Virus record (IMG/VR): IMGVR_UViG_3300002144_000740
Location: 1-32,003 of that record
DNA length: 32,003 nucleotides
Reading direction: 5' to 3' (one strand)
Source of the DNA: a virus
Shown here: positions 10,501 through 17,946 of the stretch, in pieces
Position numbering within the stretch: position 1 is the first letter of the stretch
How the letters are laid out: every line of letters starts with the position of its first letter
The notes under the pieces: model-generated
Seen by the model: the letters and a program-made list of their open reading frames with translations, nothing else
The model's database searches: none
What the model was told of the DNA's origin: nothing
Made by a program: the position numbers and the translations under genes

Positions 10501-13500
10501 CGGCCAAGTTAATATACCAAATGTTTTTGTTGATGGGATACAAAATAGTTTCTTTGGAACCAAAATAACAGATCAAAACTTTACTATTCAAGGTAACGAT
10601 GCATACAGTGTAGTCAGAGCGCCAGGTGAGTTTTCTATTAGCTTAGACAGTGCTAATTCGTTAATTGGATATTTAGAATTAAATCTAGTGCAGTATGAAC
10701 ATGTATTGATTTTCAACAATACAACACAGTTCAACGATATAATTTACAGCCCACAATCGGGCAATAGACAATTCAGATTAAAGTTAATAGGTCAAAAGAC
10801 TCAAGGGTGGGATGGCAGTTTAAGTGCACAGGGTTTCATTTATAACGATGACCTAGTGCCTACCTGGGTAGCCAGCACAGATTATCTCAGAGGAGATCTA
10901 GTAGAATATAAGAATTTCTATTATTCTGCCATCGCCGACATAGTTGGCAGTGTGGCATTTGACTTCACAAAATGGTTGCCTGTTAATAAAAATAACATAA
11001 AGACAGGACTCTTAAACAACTTTGCAACACAGGCAAATTTGGGCAAGGACTTTTACGATATCGATAAGGTCAATATTGAAAGTCAAGCTGACTTGTTGGG
11101 ATTTGGGCTAATTGGTTTTAGACCGAGAAACTACTTGTATAATGCTGGTATCGATGACTCCAGCCAAGTTAAGTTTTACCAAGGTTTTATCAAACAAAAA
11201 GGCACACGTAATGCTATTAATGCATTGGGTTCTGTGAGTTTTAACAAAGAAGAGAATCAAATCGAAGTTAACGAATACTGGGCGCTAAGAGTAGGCGAGT
11301 ACGGCAGTGTATCAACTAATCAATTCGTTGAGTTAGTTCTAAGCGAAGACTATACATTAAATAATCCTACCAGTTTGTTAGTCAACTCCAATAACGTTGT
11401 AACTTACAGCAGTTTGTACAATTACAGCCAAGGAGTGTACAATTCAGAATCTGATCCTTTTGTAGCACCGTTCTTGTTAAACCGATCAAACTCCAGTGTT
11501 GTGACTGATGATGTACAAACTGCTGGATTTACCAACTTAGAAGATGTTGACTATACAGTATTTGATCTGTCAGATATTTCTACCTTTACTGGCAATGCAC
11601 AAACAGTCGGAACAGGAGAAACAATCTGGACTGCTAAGAGTTATGATCTAGATTGGGATGTTTTATACGTGACAGGATTGCGTTGCAGTGCTACAGAAAT
11701 TGTAAATGCATTAAACGGCAGAATAAACATCAATACTGACGTTGACCACAGGTTGTCCGTGGGTGATACAATTGTGATGCAGTCAGGCACAGCAGGCACA
11801 ACCACAACTGGACTAGGCGACGCAGAATATTTTGTAGGTTTTTATCGAGTATTATCGGTCCAAGGCCCGTATTCATTCACAGTTGATTTTCCAGGTAATC
11901 TAAACGGGTTCTCTAGAATACTAGTAATTGCTCCTATCTATAAATTAGAGTCGTTACGCAAAGACAGAGCAAGCGAAATTGCAGACTTTACTCCCCCAGA
12001 CGGCTGGTCGGCTAATGATAAAATTTGGGTAAACTACGAGACTACAGACACTTGGGGAGTATATAATAAATCCGAACCTTTTGTTGCAAATACAGTTTTT
12101 GAACGGGGCCGAGTTTACACAAGCGGTGCCAACGGCGCTGCATTGAAAATCAGTACTGACAGTAATTTTGTATTGGTGGGTGTCCCTGGCCAGAATCAAA
12201 TTGTTAACTATCAGAAAAATGAGTCTAATAGACTAGTTGAAGGCAAAACAATATCTTCTAGATCGCCAGATTCTGTTGATTTTGGTAGTGTTATAGATAG
12301 CGGTGATAATATCATTGCAGTAGGATCGCCACTGAGCGGCGCCAACAGCGAAGGATATGTGCATATTTTCCAAAGAGATTTCACGGGAGAATTAACATTA
12401 ATCCAGATACTGTCAGCTACCGACGGAAACGTAACATCTTTTGGTAACAGCATAGCAATGAGCGCAGACTACCAATGGCTCTATATCGGTGCACCAGATA
12501 GTGATATTGTTCTAACTTATGCATGGGATGATTCGGTGGATGCTGTCACTGACACATTCATCGTGCCCAATGCCAACGTTGCAACTTTTACTTTAGATAC
12601 GATAGACACAGAACACTCTGAGCTCATACTGGTATCTAACTCCAGTGTAGATTTTGCACCGTATAGGGATTACACGATCACCGGGGATCAACTTACATTC
12701 ACTACAAATGCACAACCTGACACGTATGTGGTAAGACTACAATCAGGATTTAGAAATATATCAGGCGGCACGTTTGTGGGCAATGCCGATACCGCATTCG
12801 GAAGAAGTGTTGCTTGTAGTACAGACGGTGCGCAGATAGTGATAGGTGCACCGTTAGAGACTGTTGATGGCGAATTAAATGCAGGATCTGTCACAGTATA
12901 CGATAGATCAGTTGAGCAGTATATTGCAATTGCCGATCAGACATTATTTGGTGGAAATAGACCAATATCATACATGAATAAAATTTATGTCAATGGCGTG
13001 TTGCAAGTTTTTGAGATCGACTATACGATTGTGTTGAGTACGTGGGTAGAGTTAACTGAAGCACCTGATGCAGGATCAACCGTTGTAATTCAAAGTAATG
13101 CATTCAATCTGCTACAGTATATCACAGCTCCTGCTGCTATAGCAGAAGCACAATACGGCTATAGCGTGGATCTCTGCACTTATAATTGTAGCCTTTATGC
13201 AGGCAGCCCGTACTACAGCAAAAATGAAAGTATCGGAAAGTTTTACACAGGTGCAGTTTATAGACAGCTAAATCAGGGAAGAATATACGGTACCATTACC
13301 GCTGCGGTGCAAAATCCAACAGTTAACAGTGGAGACAGTATCAGACTCAATGACTTCGAAGTTGCTTTTACTGATACTACTTTATCTAGTGTTGTTGATG
13401 CAATCAATGCAGCAGGTATTCCAGGAATAACTGCAACGACATCGGACAACTATTTGGTCATCAATGGCGATTCTACAATATCGGCAGATAAGCTGCGTGT

Positions 13501-16500
13501 TCTTCCAGGTTTTGGTACATCGCTTGCAGATTTAGGATTAACGGTATTTGCATATACCCAGACCATTGAAAACCCAACTAACTTTGCAAACGATCTGTTT
13601 GGTCAGACTGTTAAAATTGATGAAACTAGTAACAGACTGGCAGTTGCAAGTGATGTTGCGATTACAGTGATGGACACAACATTCGATCTGACCACGTCTG
13701 AAACAACATTGGATGCTGACAGCACTGGGTTTGTGGATGAAATTGCATCAGGCGCAGTTTGGTTGCTGAGTTTATTGTCGGACAGTAGAAACACAATTGA
13801 TAATCCTAGCAAATTCGCATATGTGCAACAACTAAAGCCCAGCAACATAAATGTTCCTGGACTGGCATTTGTTGAAGGCATGAAGTTTGGTAGTGCAATA
13901 GATTTACTAAATGGAAGATTATTTGTTGGCGCCGAAGGCGCTGATGTGACCACAACAGATTCCGGAATTGTTGTGCAGTACAACAACCCTAATTTGCTCA
14001 ACGGCTGGGATCTGTACCGTGAAGAAGGTGCCAGGGTTGATGTGAACGGAATTCTTAAAGCCTATGTTTACAGCGAAGATAGTCAAACTATTTTATACAC
14101 CTTAGATTACATTGATCCAGTTAAAGGTAAAATATTAGGCGCTGCAGAACAAGACATTACATTCAAAGTAGACTACGATCCTGCTAGTTACAATAATGGA
14201 AATATAGACACTGTGGCCATAGATACAAAGTATTACTGGAATACATCGCAGATCGGGCAAGTATGGTGGGATCTATCTGCTGTGCGTTATGTAGACTATG
14301 AACAAGGATCTATCAGCTACAGAACTAACAATTGGGGTAGAACATTCCCTGGTAGTAGCATAGATGTATACGAATGGATCGAAAGCAACTATCTGCCTAG
14401 TCAATATGTTGCCAACGGCGGAGACGGTGTGCCCAAGTACGCAAATAATGAAGCATATGTGACTTTGGGGTATGTGGATCCTAGAACAAATCAAGCAACT
14501 GTAAAATATTATTACTGGGTTAAAGACAAGACTAATTTAGCAGCAAATCAATTTGGTAGAACTATTCCGACAATCACAATTGCCAACTACATCAGAACTC
14601 CAAAATCCAGCGGAGTAAAATACTTTGCGGCTATACGCGATGATGCAGTTTCGGTATATAACCTAGAAAAGAATGTAGTAGGCAATGACACTATATTCCA
14701 CTTGGATTATGCAACAAAACTAAACAGTAACATTATTCACAGTGAATTTGCATTGGTATCGGAAACAGGAACTACTCCTGCCACAGTCCCTACAAAAATT
14801 TACAATAAAATAATTGACAGTTTGTCGGGAATCGATGCTTCTGGAAATTCAGTACCCGATCCAACGCTACCAGTACAAAGACGATACGGTATCAACCTTC
14901 GTCCTCGTCAGGGCGTGTTTATCAATAGCTCATTGGCATTCAAAGAGCTAATAACTTATGTTAATACTATATTTGCAGAAAACCTAATAGGACAAGGGTA
15001 TGATCTTTCTCTATTAGAAAATGGTGATCCGATACCGGTTCAATCAACTGGTACGTGGGATAGTGAAGTTGCTACATTTGAAATATTGACATTTATCAAC
15101 GTAAACACTGTTAATCCTGGGTATCGTGTGCTGGTAGATATCGACGAAACAGTTGATAACTTATGGACAATCTACACCCTGCAGGCAGATAGAACTTGGA
15201 AGTTAACACGAGTCCAAACGTTCCGTACTACGGATTACTGGCAATATGTAGATTGGTATGCAACAGGAGTGACAGATGACACAGTGCCAGAGTACACTGT
15301 ACGCACACTGGCAGACATCAGTGCAATCACTACACTTCGCACAGGCGACATTGTTAAAGTTTTAAACAACGGACAAAACAAATGGTTGCTAGTACAGGTA
15401 TTTGCCAATGTTGTAAACACAGTGGGATTGGAAGATGGTACCATCAAGTTACTTGACAGTCTTTGGAATATCCAAGCATATGGAATGTCGTACGACAATG
15501 ATTTGTTTGATACTGAACGATTTGACCAGAACCCAAGTTTGGAAACACGAAAAATACTAGAGTCGTTGAAAACAGATATATTCATCAATGAGTTGAAGTC
15601 TAATTTTGTTGAGATGTTTTTTACTCAAATTTATTATGTGTTGACGGAACAAAAATCTGTAGACTGGTTGTTTAAGACCAGTTTGATTGATGTAATACAA
15701 AAAATTGATGGGCTAACACAGCCACAGATTTATGCAAGAGATAACCAAGATATATATAAAAATTATATCGAAGAAGTCAAACCTTATCATACCACAATAA
15801 GAGAGTATATCACTGATTATATAGGAAATGATAACTGGAATGGTTATACCTCCGACTTTGATTTGCCTGCATACTATGATCCAGTATTGCAACAGTATCG
15901 CAGTCCCAGTGGCGAGTTTGCACAAGATGCAACTGCATTGCAGAGATTAGAATACAGGGATTGGTTATTAAGCTATCCTTATTCTATCACTGAAATCCGA
16001 GTTGTTGACGGTGGTTCTGGATACACAACTGCGCCGAACGTTACGATAACAGGCAGCACATTAACGAATGATGCTGTTGCTGTTGCAAGAGTGACAGGCG
16101 GAGTAGTTACCAGAATATCTTTGTTGTATACCGGTACAAACTATGTTACGCAACCTACTATCACTATCAGTGGCGGTGGTGGAACAGGAGCTCGAGCATA
16201 TGCGGTATTGGGGAATAATCCTGTTAGAAAGATAAAAACAACTTTAGTTTATGATAGGCTGACATACGGAACCACCGTGTTAGAATGGACTGCAAATACT
16301 GCCTACATGCAAGGTGATATTATTACCTTCGGCAACATTGCATATCAGGCAGTGAGAGATTTCTCTGCTGGAGCTACGTTTATCGGTAACGATCTGACAG
16401 AATATGATGCAGCCAAATTTGAAAATGCCAACGATCGAATACAGTCGTACTATACACCTGAAGTTGGGTTGCCAGGGAAAAACTTTGGATTATTACAGTA

Positions 16501-17914
16501 CGGAATTGACTATCCAGGAGTTTCAGTACAAGGCCCATTATTTACTGAAGGGGGCGGATTTGATTCTGGCCCGTACGACATATCAGCGTTCGATTCTTTA
16601 AGTGTTGATGAAGATGGTACTTATATTATCAGTGAAGCAATATTAGACAGCAAGATTGAAAGTTTATACACCGACAGTAGCTTGGGGTTACGTCCTGAAG
16701 ACATTATTGTCGACGGAGACAACTATATAAGCAATCAAGTGTTAGAGTGGACGGCCAGCACGTATTACCCACAAGGCACTGTGTTAAAGAGTGATGGCGC
16801 ATATTACATCACCAATATTGGTGTTACTACAGGGACGGAATTTGGCACAACGGATTTGATGAACTATCCATTGAATCCATACACTGCATTTAGTTCGCAT
16901 GCACCTGAAGAATTAATTCCAGGACGGGTGTATGACACATTGGATATTACAGTTTCTACTTTTGCAGTTGATGCATCAAGTGCTGCATACGAAACCTGGG
17001 TTGATTTTACAGCACTTGACGTAAGCGAAATTATCATTGCTGATGGCGGCGCTGGTTACGACAGCAACGTTGCTAATATTACTGTAACAATTTCTGGCAG
17101 CACAGGCACAGGGGCAACTGCCAGTGTCGCCAGCGTTGATGCGAACGGTGCAATTACAGCAATCAGTGTAATTAGTGCAGGTACAACATATACCACCATA
17201 CCAAATGTGGTAATTACTGGATCTAACACTAGTACAGCAACCGCAACTGTGATACTAACACAGAACGAATACGACACATTTGAATATAGAATTTTCAAAG
17301 ATATGAATGATAATTATTCATATTACAGAGTGAACCCCACACTGCACGGAACCACTTTGGCAGAAAATGTAACTATTACGTCCAACACAATTGTAGTGGC
17401 TAATTCGCAAGTACTAAGCAATCCTGCTCCGTACGGTACGGTTCCTGGTGTGATTTATGTCAACGGTGAGCGTATTACTTACTGGACTAAAAATGATGGC
17501 ACCAACACATTAAGCAATATCCGTAGAGGAACATTGGGCACAGGTGCAAATGCACACGCCATCAATAGCACAGTATACGACGGCGCAACTGCACAGAAAG
17601 TGCCGTACAGCGATAACTATACCGTAACTAACTTGAGCGGAACAGTCATCACCACAAGCGGTGGCGGCTATACATACAGTGCGGATGCCACGTATATTCG
17701 AAGTAATCTGTGGCAGAATGGCGGGTTTCAGCCAACGGCGATCATTATCGAAGAAGTCATTGCCAATGCAGCCGCAAACATTGTTACCACAGAATCCAAT
17801 ATAGGAATAACCACTGAAGGCGGTATATCAGGCGGCACACCGTCGCCAACAGATGGCTCGGGATTGTATAATAGTACACTGGTACAAGCAATATTCGTTA
17901 GAGATGAGATTTAA
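4535..17914 (+). CDS. Giant baseplate/virion structural protein (gp7 position), 4459 aa, multidomain
   Basis: One uninterrupted frame of 4459 codons occupies about 42% of the window. Its position directly after gp6 is that of T4 gene 7 (1032 aa), so a wedge role is inferred mainly from synteny. Visible parts are: YHYH at 606-609 with a DGYPIYGPYG segment near 646; beta modules of the form VNG-x-DY-x-I-x-L near 1165-1213, 1397-1444, 2694-2739 and 2817-2858; a Trp-rich segment with PWEMLGF and LWWQDRYG at about residues 1608-1625; FG-GAP-like blades at about 2530-3145; W-x5-Y-x2-G modules at 2111, 3918 and 4072; an EVKPY-containing segment near 3746; and two Gly-rich GGSGY-type repeat blocks (3825-3890, 4170-4241). 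The protein is beta-rich and Cys-poor, with no visible signal peptide or membrane helices. It may merge functions of gp7, gp8 and host-binding proteins, since no separate gp8-gp12-like genes follow. The exact role is uncertain. Confidence 0.8.
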   Translation: MAITKTLDFLPAVFQSETNSKFLGATLDQLMTEPNVATINGYVGRKFTPGWEGITSYIREPNKERADYQLEPTIVVKNSTTSEVDFYGTYPDLLAQINYFGGNTTNQDKLFHNEYYNYNPRLNLDELVNFGKYFWIPNGPDSVDIFSGTASTSKTFYVYPDDAAAVYTVSGYTNVGNPDIVLVRGGTYEFVVNQTGKSFYIQTEPGLNVSADKRLVIGVANNGDDVGTVTFTVPLSTAQDTFITMPVVQNVDFVTDLKFSGIDGIALSVIAEAGGLDGVDASTLISGKSLIFSTDSTSLADWTSSNQPSGVATIDRWKVWDITLTPSGGDYIVTLTANATVPTDNKVIILSGVANSDTQWYKNATGYFTEIAPITAPLDTLYYQDSVADTENGIIRLIDSTTNVINITSDILGKQNYISPNGVIFTNGLKVKFDATVIPTSYRNVEYYVEGVGTEIQLVKASDLTVSAFISRANFDPTGDFAATTTSVGLNDTRNILTITANADPASTSIDVGTFPNSINPNYISAQDLTFKYPYRGGLSIEGDGTSNLLREGALGVSLTGVPFYSPSNGQYVVGTSGVLWHYNTSEVLVNGQDAYGGFPDDNEIYHYHDSNFITSDAWANVPGFTTGYVASDGHSKLIGFAADGYPIYGPYGYTNAVDSSSGTALVTSSYTVTSGASGRPEAREIVISANTINGANLTVSSTFGLNPGMRLTFSSNSTIDASGAYWIVASGGSSVIGSSTDYAGGSNQIQLNADIEIYANTSIRFEYLAGAFIEDYSYQEGLGSLDRYNGRYGVTPEYPTGTYAYFAPQDVSGNALYPYFVGTSFYGSLDPAENTSLSDPDYIVVNRASRDQNPWTRRNRWFHEEVLAATGIYNNTTVAYDTYQRAARPIIDFNADLELYDFGTTALAPVDIFDTQQTRPFIGVEGVTGIFLDGINIISGMRIIFASAEDPDVAKNIYRVSFVDTDGIASTPNVIHLTLEETAGVNDTLSVLNGQTNVGKSFWYTGVEWNEGQTKTSLNQSPLFNVYDNDGVSLSDKTVYPVSNNLTAFNGTKIFSYTLGTGANDTVLGFPLTYQSIGTQGDIEFTNNYDFDTFSYKSGTVDVTQKVDSGFLRKNNADGTYTDLNVWETVSEETKQYQVIGYDYDGLNNDFRIDIIPAANTSTRNLQVFVNYRKIKDTDYQIISLPQNYRSISIRPNLIKADDRIDILVYSDQVSKLGSYQVPDNLNLNAENTVVSAVTLGEFRNHLGMMTRTSTRFAGVYPGTSNIRDIAITSAKGAILQQSSPITYASMFLGSDTYNFVSAIYNAQQEYTRFKNKFLTIAAQSNQINTANPRTATDLILKQINQVKNKTFPWYYSDMVPYGDNKNTINYTIFDPAQKQYEITTTFINSRPSNTAVLVYLNNSQLTVGSDYTFLASGPAIVLTNSLTVNVNDILTIVEYSNTDGSYIPETPSKLGLYPKYKPALVTDSTYSTTTTFVVGHDGSKTPIFDDFRDDLLLELELRIYNNIKVSYDEDYLSIFDSKPGKFRDTGYTSAEYNKVLSESFLKWIGFNKVNYVSNTVFSSADPFTWNYGLAFDSGNEALQGSWRACYEYFYDTQTPHLTPWEMLGFIEEPLWWQDRYGPAPYTSGNSILWNDLEAGVIASGDRQGTDLRFARTGLSAVIPVDEYGVLRPPVGTLTNKYNSTDFERNWSVGQWGPAETAWRNNSEWPFAQQIVMAITHPGKYFGLGINTNAYSRNTAVNQYLVTDTNYRLKQSDVMINGRTNTAGSIQRAAGYINWINDLQVSNGVLSSDELYRYLTEYTVQLSYRMAGFSDKTFLKVLAEQASPNSINESVIIPDQDFDLILGKSAPIRNISYSAVIIKKTDAGYEISGYDSFNPSFIIVAPNIDSTKSDNITVINDSVDYYTTFNRFTLSVPYGTVFTTLQQVANLLSGYEQYLTLQGFTFNYFDEQLGKIKNWRLSTEEFLFWKQQNWAVNSSIVLSPFSNRGQVNIPNVFVDGIQNSFFGTKITDQNFTIQGNDAYSVVRAPGEFSISLDSANSLIGYLELNLVQYEHVLIFNNTTQFNDIIYSPQSGNRQFRLKLIGQKTQGWDGSLSAQGFIYNDDLVPTWVASTDYLRGDLVEYKNFYYSAIADIVGSVAFDFTKWLPVNKNNIKTGLLNNFATQANLGKDFYDIDKVNIESQADLLGFGLIGFRPRNYLYNAGIDDSSQVKFYQGFIKQKGTRNAINALGSVSFNKEENQIEVNEYWALRVGEYGSVSTNQFVELVLSEDYTLNNPTSLLVNSNNVVTYSSLYNYSQGVYNSESDPFVAPFLLNRSNSSVVTDDVQTAGFTNLEDVDYTVFDLSDISTFTGNAQTVGTGETIWTAKSYDLDWDVLYVTGLRCSATEIVNALNGRININTDVDHRLSVGDTIVMQSGTAGTTTTGLGDAEYFVGFYRVLSVQGPYSFTVDFPGNLNGFSRILVIAPIYKLESLRKDRASEIADFTPPDGWSANDKIWVNYETTDTWGVYNKSEPFVANTVFERGRVYTSGANGAALKISTDSNFVLVGVPGQNQIVNYQKNESNRLVEGKTISSRSPDSVDFGSVIDSGDNIIAVGSPLSGANSEGYVHIFQRDFTGELTLIQILSATDGNVTSFGNSIAMSADYQWLYIGAPDSDIVLTYAWDDSVDAVTDTFIVPNANVATFTLDTIDTEHSELILVSNSSVDFAPYRDYTITGDQLTFTTNAQPDTYVVRLQSGFRNISGGTFVGNADTAFGRSVACSTDGAQIVIGAPLETVDGELNAGSVTVYDRSVEQYIAIADQTLFGGNRPISYMNKIYVNGVLQVFEIDYTIVLSTWVELTEAPDAGSTVVIQSNAFNLLQYITAPAAIAEAQYGYSVDLCTYNCSLYAGSPYYSKNESIGKFYTGAVYRQLNQGRIYGTITAAVQNPTVNSGDSIRLNDFEVAFTDTTLSSVVDAINAAGIPGITATTSDNYLVINGDSTISADKLRVLPGFGTSLADLGLTVFAYTQTIENPTNFANDLFGQTVKIDETSNRLAVASDVAITVMDTTFDLTTSETTLDADSTGFVDEIASGAVWLLSLLSDSRNTIDNPSKFAYVQQLKPSNINVPGLAFVEGMKFGSAIDLLNGRLFVGAEGADVTTTDSGIVVQYNNPNLLNGWDLYREEGARVDVNGILKAYVYSEDSQTILYTLDYIDPVKGKILGAAEQDITFKVDYDPASYNNGNIDTVAIDTKYYWNTSQIGQVWWDLSAVRYVDYEQGSISYRTNNWGRTFPGSSIDVYEWIESNYLPSQYVANGGDGVPKYANNEAYVTLGYVDPRTNQATVKYYYWVKDKTNLAANQFGRTIPTITIANYIRTPKSSGVKYFAAIRDDAVSVYNLEKNVVGNDTIFHLDYATKLNSNIIHSEFALVSETGTTPATVPTKIYNKIIDSLSGIDASGNSVPDPTLPVQRRYGINLRPRQGVFINSSLAFKELITYVNTIFAENLIGQGYDLSLLENGDPIPVQSTGTWDSEVATFEILTFINVNTVNPGYRVLVDIDETVDNLWTIYTLQADRTWKLTRVQTFRTTDYWQYVDWYATGVTDDTVPEYTVRTLADISAITTLRTGDIVKVLNNGQNKWLLVQVFANVVNTVGLEDGTIKLLDSLWNIQAYGMSYDNDLFDTERFDQNPSLETRKILESLKTDIFINELKSNFVEMFFTQIYYVLTEQKSVDWLFKTSLIDVIQKIDGLTQPQIYARDNQDIYKNYIEEVKPYHTTIREYITDYIGNDNWNGYTSDFDLPAYYDPVLQQYRSPSGEFAQDATALQRLEYRDWLLSYPYSITEIRVVDGGSGYTTAPNVTITGSTLTNDAVAVARVTGGVVTRISLLYTGTNYVTQPTITISGGGGTGARAYAVLGNNPVRKIKTTLVYDRLTYGTTVLEWTANTAYMQGDIITFGNIAYQAVRDFSAGATFIGNDLTEYDAAKFENANDRIQSYYTPEVGLPGKNFGLLQYGIDYPGVSVQGPLFTEGGGFDSGPYDISAFDSLSVDEDGTYIISEAILDSKIESLYTDSSLGLRPEDIIVDGDNYISNQVLEWTASTYYPQGTVLKSDGAYYITNIGVTTGTEFGTTDLMNYPLNPYTAFSSHAPEELIPGRVYDTLDITVSTFAVDASSAAYETWVDFTALDVSEIIIADGGAGYDSNVANITVTISGSTGTGATASVASVDANGAITAISVISAGTTYTTIPNVVITGSNTSTATATVILTQNEYDTFEYRIFKDMNDNYSYYRVNPTLHGTTLAENVTITSNTIVVANSQVLSNPAPYGTVPGVIYVNGERITYWTKNDGTNTLSNIRRGTLGTGANAHAINSTVYDGATAQKVPYSDNYTVTNLSGTVITTSGGGYTYSADATYIRSNLWQNGGFQPTAIIIEEVIANAAANIVTTESNIGITTEGGISGGTPSPTDGSGLYNSTLVQAIFVRDEI
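6350..6490 (+). other. YHYH-motif domain within the giant protein
   Basis: YHYH (residues 606-609) is followed about 40 residues later by GYPIYGPYG. This is the signature pair of the YHYH domain seen in bacterial secreted proteins and in some aquatic phage structural proteins. The function is unknown; the His/Tyr cluster suggests metal binding by inference. Confidence 0.65.
10865..10975 (+). repeat. W-x5-Y-x2-G-D carbohydrate-binding-like module, copy 1 (giant protein)
   Basis: W2111, Y2117 and G2120-D2121 are followed by a YKNFYYSA strand and a closing KW (W2147). This spacing is like CBM5/12-type modules (W-x5-Y-x2-G-D-x-V-x-Y-x2-x-x-Y). The assignment is by motif only. Confidence 0.5.
12122..13969 (+). 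repeat. Seven FG-GAP-like blades (probable beta-propeller) within the giant protein
   Basis: Seven segments follow the pattern [FY]-G-x-[SA]-[VI]-x-(6-9)-[LI]-[YFAV]-[VIA]-[GA]-[SAV]. Their anchor residues are G2534 (degenerate first copy), F2583, F2636, F2755, Y2874, F3022 and F3118. Examples are FGNSIAMS followed by LYIGAPDSD, and FGRSVACS followed by IVIGAPLE. Spacing is uneven (about 50 to 150 residues), implying other modules inserted between blades. FG-GAP repeats build integrin-alpha-like propellers. Confidence 0.65.
16007..16204 (+). repeat. Gly-rich GGSGYT-type beta repeat block 1 (giant protein)
   Basis: DGGSGYTTAP (from residue 3825), then a valine-rich turn, a second Y-x3-P half-repeat and GGGGTGARAYA. 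This two-step motif is common in phage tail fibre and adhesin proteins, and the same block recurs at 17042. Confidence 0.6.
16286..16427 (+). repeat. W-x5-Y-x2-G-D module, copy 2 (giant protein)
   Basis: W3918, Y3924, G3927-D3928 and a following GNIAYQAV strand match copy 1 in spacing. It lies just after Gly-rich block 1. Confidence 0.5.
16748..16850 (+). repeat. W-x5-Y-x2-G-T module, copy 3 (giant protein)
   Basis: W4072, Y4078 and G4081 follow LE, as in copy 2 (both begin LEWTA). The GD acidic residue is Thr here, so this copy is slightly diverged. Confidence 0.45.
17042..17257 (+). repeat. Gly-rich GGAGY-type beta repeat block 2 (giant protein)
   Basis: DGGAGY (from residue 4170), then VTISGSTGTGATASV, then a second half-repeat with TTYTTIPNVVITGS. 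It is a diverged copy of the block at 16007. Confidence 0.55.
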
Positions 17915-17918
17915 AGCA

Positions 17919-17926
17919 AATAAATA
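17919..17926 (+). promoter_or_regulatory. T4-late-type promoter octamer AATAAATA
   Basis: AATAAATA lies in the 32-nt gap between the giant gene and the next fibre gene, 20 nt before its ATG. It has one mismatch to TATAAATA. Confidence 0.5.
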
Positions 17927-17946
17927 TATAGAATGGTTGAATAAAA

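Noticed and set aside
12211-14001. Several minus-strand open frames of 68-132 codons inside the giant gene
   Set aside because: They are antisense shadows of a strongly supported coding frame, with no recognisable domains or ribosome sites.
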